In this document: piece by piece, positions 61,104 through 64,000 of the stretch
How positions within the stretch are numbered: position 1 is the stretch's first letter
How the letters are laid out: every line of letters starts with the position of its first letter
Source of the DNA: Talaromyces rugulosus
Taxonomy: Eukaryota > Ascomycota > Eurotiomycetes > Eurotiales > Trichocomaceae
Length of the DNA stretch: 64,000 bases
Reading direction: 5' to 3'
NCBI RefSeq assembly: GCF_013368755.1
Contig: NC_049561.1
Location: 1,612,001 to 1,676,000, forward strand
Notes under the pieces: generated by a model
Told to the model about the DNA's origin: nothing
The model's input: only the letters and a program-made list of their open reading frames with translations
The model's database searches: none
Program-made: the position numbers and the translations under genes

Positions 61104-62015
61104 ATGGATCCAAGCATAGGTGGTCAGCCTCAAAATGGAGTAAGTTATACAAAGAGTTGAATCCTCCCGAAAGAAACCCCCACCCCCTTTCTTCTTCCTT
61201 TCTTCCTTTTTGCGCTTGTGTCTAGGGGGAAAATGCCTTTTCTAATCGGTCTTTGTGAGTACATATAGTTGTGGAGATTCCACTGGGGCACCCGTGCTCT
61301 TTCACAGAAACCGAGCGAAATGTCCATTCGCATTGCCATCCAGAGAGAGCTCGACTCACCGATACCGCTCGAAATACGCCCAGAAACGAGGATGGCCGGC
61401 AACCAGGAAGGCCTGGGCCTCATCGACGCCAAGGACCTGCAATTAAGAAGCATACAGCAACACATGGATAATGTACATGCGCCGGAATTGCTGAAGTATC
61501 TGCCTTCTGGGATAAAACGACCAGATACCTACAAGAGGAACGAACTAGTCCATGCCGGAAACGTAATCTTTGACCTCGATTTTCTAAGACGTGTGGATTC
61601 AGTCTTCTTGGTTGAAAATAAGGTTCAACGTCATGATCTTTTGGCTGCCTTTCGGAACAGGTATGGGGACGACCCCGAAGCTTTCCAAGGATACTTGCCA
61701 GCGGAGGTGGAGAGGATCATCAACCTGAAGAGTTCGTTGACCCATCTATGGACCTGGAAGGATCTGAAAAGACCTGGGGACAATGAACATATTTCGAAGC
61801 GCGATGCTTTGATAAATATGTGCGACACGGCCATCCGCCGATGGTTTCAGCGGACAACGCATCCTTACTCAATGGACGAGGTGGCCAGTACTTTCGCTGA
61901 CATCCGCAACCGTTATGATATCGAGAGGGAATGCATCGAAAAAGAGAGCAAATCCCTTGGGAAGTTCCAACGGCTACGGAACAAAGTGAGAGGCCTCAAG
62001 CGCTTCAAGAAGTGA
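61104..62015 (+). CDS. Member C of the unrecognised local gene family
   Basis: Two exons (61104-61139, 61269-62015), phase 0, 260 residues. Exon 1 codes MDPSIGGQPQNG, ending at a GTAAGT donor. Exon 2 opens LWRFHWGT. Shared text: ELLKYLPS at about 85-92, RNELVHAGNVIFDLDFL, DLLAAFRNRY, KRDALINMC (Cys197), RRWF and YSMDEV. The long coil of member A is absent and replaced by a shorter helix. The C-terminus is very basic (LRNKVRGLKRFKK). The intron ends with the shared 26-base element. Function unknown; the intact frame over 260 codons and the matching splice sites argue for a real gene. Confidence 0.75.
61243..61268 (+). repeat. 26-base shared element, copy 3 (intron end of member C)
   Basis: Core GTGAGTACATATAG, preceded by TAATCGGTCTTT. 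The exon begins at the next base. Confidence 0.7.
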
Positions 62016-62458
62016 GAACATGCATGTCAAGAGCCACTACGTACTTCATGCATGTGGGGGGTTTTGAAGCCCCCATGGTATGAATTTTTTTCCCTCCGAA
62101 GTTACTACTAGACTTGATTCTCGGTTGTTGAGCGTGTTGAGCGTGTTGAGCTTTTGTATTGTGTTCTTTTTGTTTTTTTTGGCTCTCGGGTTCATTTCAT
62201 TCGGATTTATTTCATGCATTGGTTTCTGCATTAGAAGTGGGAAAAGGTCTCAAAGAAAGTTTTTGTCATGAATTATCTGTTCTCGGGGGATATATGTTAG
62301 ATTTTAAGGATTAGGCAATCTGGAATGGCTTTCTAGTTAGTGGTCAACATGTTAAGAATATGTAGTCATCATGAATTAATGCTTCAAAGTAATAGCTTCC
62401 AGTGATATGTAAGCTACAAAAAAGTTTAACGCTCCGCAATGGGAAAAAAATGGTGGTT

Positions 62459-62484
62459 TAATTGATCTTCGCGGGTATACATAG
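62459..62484 (+). repeat. 26-base shared element, copy 4 (relic)
   Basis: Core GCGGGTATACATAG, preceded by TAATTGATCTTC. A possible donor GTAAGC lies 76 bases before it, but the sequence ahead of the donor has a stop. Confidence 0.6.
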
Positions 62485-62929
62485 ACAGTCACCTACCCAA
62501 AGCAAACTCAACTACTGGGGCTAACTTGTGAGATGATCTCCTCAATCTCCAACATTAAGAAGAAAATTACAAGTTACTAAAAAGATGTGTCAGTAATTTA
62601 CAGATGGTTTCGACAGACCGAGAATAAGCCCTACTTGTTGGTAGACAGCACTTGCTGTGGCCTACTCTGGCCTACACGAGAATTATAACCTCCGCGAGTG
62701 ATGGCTGAGATAGAATACGCAATGGAAAATGAACTGACTACAAATTTGGCGAGTATAAATGGATAATTTAAAGAAACTTTTCTTTAACCCTGGTTCCTTG
62801 AAGAAACAGACAACGATATAATATCAAACTAAGACAATGTACCTTTTTTCTTTTATTAAAAAAAGGTACTCTTTGTGCTTATAGTAAAAAAGAAAGAAGG
62901 AAGAAAATGAATGAACAAGAATCATCTTT

Positions 62930-62955
62930 TAATTTATCTTTATACGTATACATAG
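62930..62955 (+). repeat. 26-base shared element, copy 5 (degenerate)
   Basis: ACGTATACATAG preceded by TAATTTATCTTTAT; the most diverged copy. The following frame stops after three codons. Confidence 0.4.
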
Positions 62956-63113
62956 ATGGCGATGTAGATGCCATCTTCATCCAGTTTTTTGGAAAAGACA
63001 ATGGCATAATGTCAAAATATAATAATTTGCAAAAGCATTTTTGAAAAAAGAAAAAAATATCTCCGTCAAATATTCCATTCTTTCCGCTCATAGTGGAAGA
63101 AAAAGCCGTGAGC

Positions 63114-63140
63114 TAGTCGATCTTTTGCGAGTACATATAG
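63114..63140 (+). repeat. Shared element, copy 6 (27 bases), upstream of member D
   Basis: Core GCGAGTACATATAG, preceded by TAGTCGATCTTTT with one extra T. It ends 143 bases before the start of member D, so it may end a leader intron there. Confidence 0.55.
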
Positions 63141-63283
63141 ATGAAGATAATTTGTAAACAATCTTCCTCTAAATAAAAACCTCAACTCATCAATAAAAAC
63201 GACCATTTCAAAGTTGATATTAGCTTGAGGAAACTTTGTTCTGAATCCAGTTCAAAACAAGAAGAAGAGAAAAGAAAAGAAAA

Positions 63284-63898
63284 ATGGCTGAAAAGTACCA
63301 AGGTCAACCACCGTTGGAGACGGTACACAAGCTATTAGATGAGCTTGCAAATCTTGACAAGTTGTGTATCACATGGGGACATGCAATTGAAGAAATCGAA
63401 GACCAGTATGGGCAAAAAATTAGAGTAGCAGGTGTAAATCTTGACCTCCTGTTTTTGAATATTGTCTTGGTGAAATACCAAGGTCACGCAGTAGCTTTGG
63501 GAGGTGTATATGATGATTTGCCTGCCTTTTGCGCCCAGTATGGGGTGGATCCTGGTTCTCTCCAAGGAGATGCCCTAAAAGTGATTGAAGGACTCACTAA
63601 CATGAAAAGCTACCTCGTGAATTTTTATGACGCCTGCGATCGCATGGATAAGCAATCTGATACCACAGAGCAGCGAGATATCCTGAGAGATCAATGCAGC
63701 AATGTCATTAGCCGCTGGCTTGACCAGAAGCCACCCTGTTCTATTGAAGAAGTGCAGGCTACCCTGATTGATCTCCTCAAGCAACATGCTCGCGATGTGC
63801 CTTTGATAGATGTACAGGAAGTACAGGAAGTCCCGGCAACGAAGAAGCGATGGACATGGAAACAAATCATGGATCGCACGCGTTTTAGCAAAAAGTGA
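63284..63898 (+). CDS. Member D of the unrecognised local gene family (divergent)
   Basis: One exon, 204 residues. The shared domain is weaker but alignable: AGVNLDLLFL (against GDVSFDLRFL), DLPAFCAQYG, EQRDILRDQC, ISRWL and CSIEEV. The opening MAEKYQGQPPLETVHKLLDELANLDKL is a helix without coil repeats. The C-terminus is basic (KKRWTWKQIMDRTRFSKK), like that of member C. An ATG in a good A-rich context is used. Homology to A and C is inferred by eye from spaced motifs and should be tested. Confidence 0.6.
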   Translation: MAEKYQGQPPLETVHKLLDELANLDKLCITWGHAIEEIEDQYGQKIRVAGVNLDLLFLNIVLVKYQGHAVALGGVYDDLPAFCAQYGVDPGSLQGDALKVIEGLTNMKSYLVNFYDACDRMDKQSDTTEQRDILRDQCSNVISRWLDQKPPCSIEEVQATLIDLLKQHARDVPLIDVQEVQEVPATKKRWTWKQIMDRTRFSKK

Positions 63899-64000
63899 GA
63901 ATCGTTAAATGGTGGTCATTGAGGATTACATTTGATATCTTTAGCTGAGGTGTAGTCGTCGATATTTTAATATGAAATTAACCACACACGAACAACGATT

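Larger units (their letters stand above)
62016..63283. other. Gap with three relics of the shared element
   Basis: 1268 bases of AT-rich text with three element copies (next entries). After the first copy, a 29-codon open stretch contains EMISSISNIKKKI, reminiscent of EMSIRIAIQREL in member C, and then stops. It looks like remains of decayed family members. No full gene is visible. Confidence 0.4.

Overview
The window looks like nuclear DNA of a filamentous ascomycete, most likely Eurotiales (Aspergillus/Penicillium/Talaromyces group; the genus is a guess). The evidence is many 45-150 base GT-AG introns, orthologues typical of that group (ERG5/CYP61, a C2H2 plus fungal-specific-domain regulator, a vanillyl-alcohol-oxidase homologue), short intergenic gaps and both strands used. 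All gene models are hand-spliced here, and each keeps reading frame across its junctions. I saw no tRNA, rRNA, transposon or CRISPR array.

Region 1 (1-16.3 kb) is a catabolic neighbourhood. It holds the 5' end of a homogentisate dioxygenase, a fumarase-superfamily enzyme of the bacterial carboxymuconate-cycloisomerase type, a 3-ketoacyl-CoA thiolase, a succinyl-CoA:3-ketoacid CoA-transferase, a vanillyl-alcohol-oxidase-type flavoenzyme, a family III CoA-transferase close to SUGCT, a C2H2 regulator, and L-2-hydroxyglutarate dehydrogenase. The simplest reading is breakdown of phenolic compounds to ring-cleavage acids, CoA activation, thiolysis and entry into the TCA cycle, with a local regulator. 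A G-rich motif (GTGGGGC/A) recurs in several of these promoters.

Region 2 (16.7-56.4 kb) is a dense housekeeping block: VPS52, eIF5A, the Pol I factor RRN7/TAF1B, ubiquitin-eL40 fusion, a YIPF1/2-type Golgi protein, a TBC1D20/Gyp8-type Rab GAP, an MMS1/CPSF-A-type protein, MCM3, a large PPR protein, SRP68, ERG5, a rhodanese, eIF5B, a Spo7-type protein, an ABHD/Cld1-type hydrolase and a two-helix fungal protein. Its highlights are a split start codon with a 7-base microexon in the ubiquitin gene, and G1/S-type MCB sites upstream of MCM3.

Region 3 (56.6-64 kb) is different: looser, AT-rich and repetitive, with a small gene family I do not recognise. Three intact members and one broken copy share a C-terminal domain, and two members have heptad-rich N-terminal coils. 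Six copies of a 26-27 base element lie in this region. In two genes it is exactly the 3' end of the single intron, and other copies mark a pseudogene or relics. A TatD-type gene sits among them. This local, decaying, lineage-specific expansion is the best candidate in the window for something undescribed.
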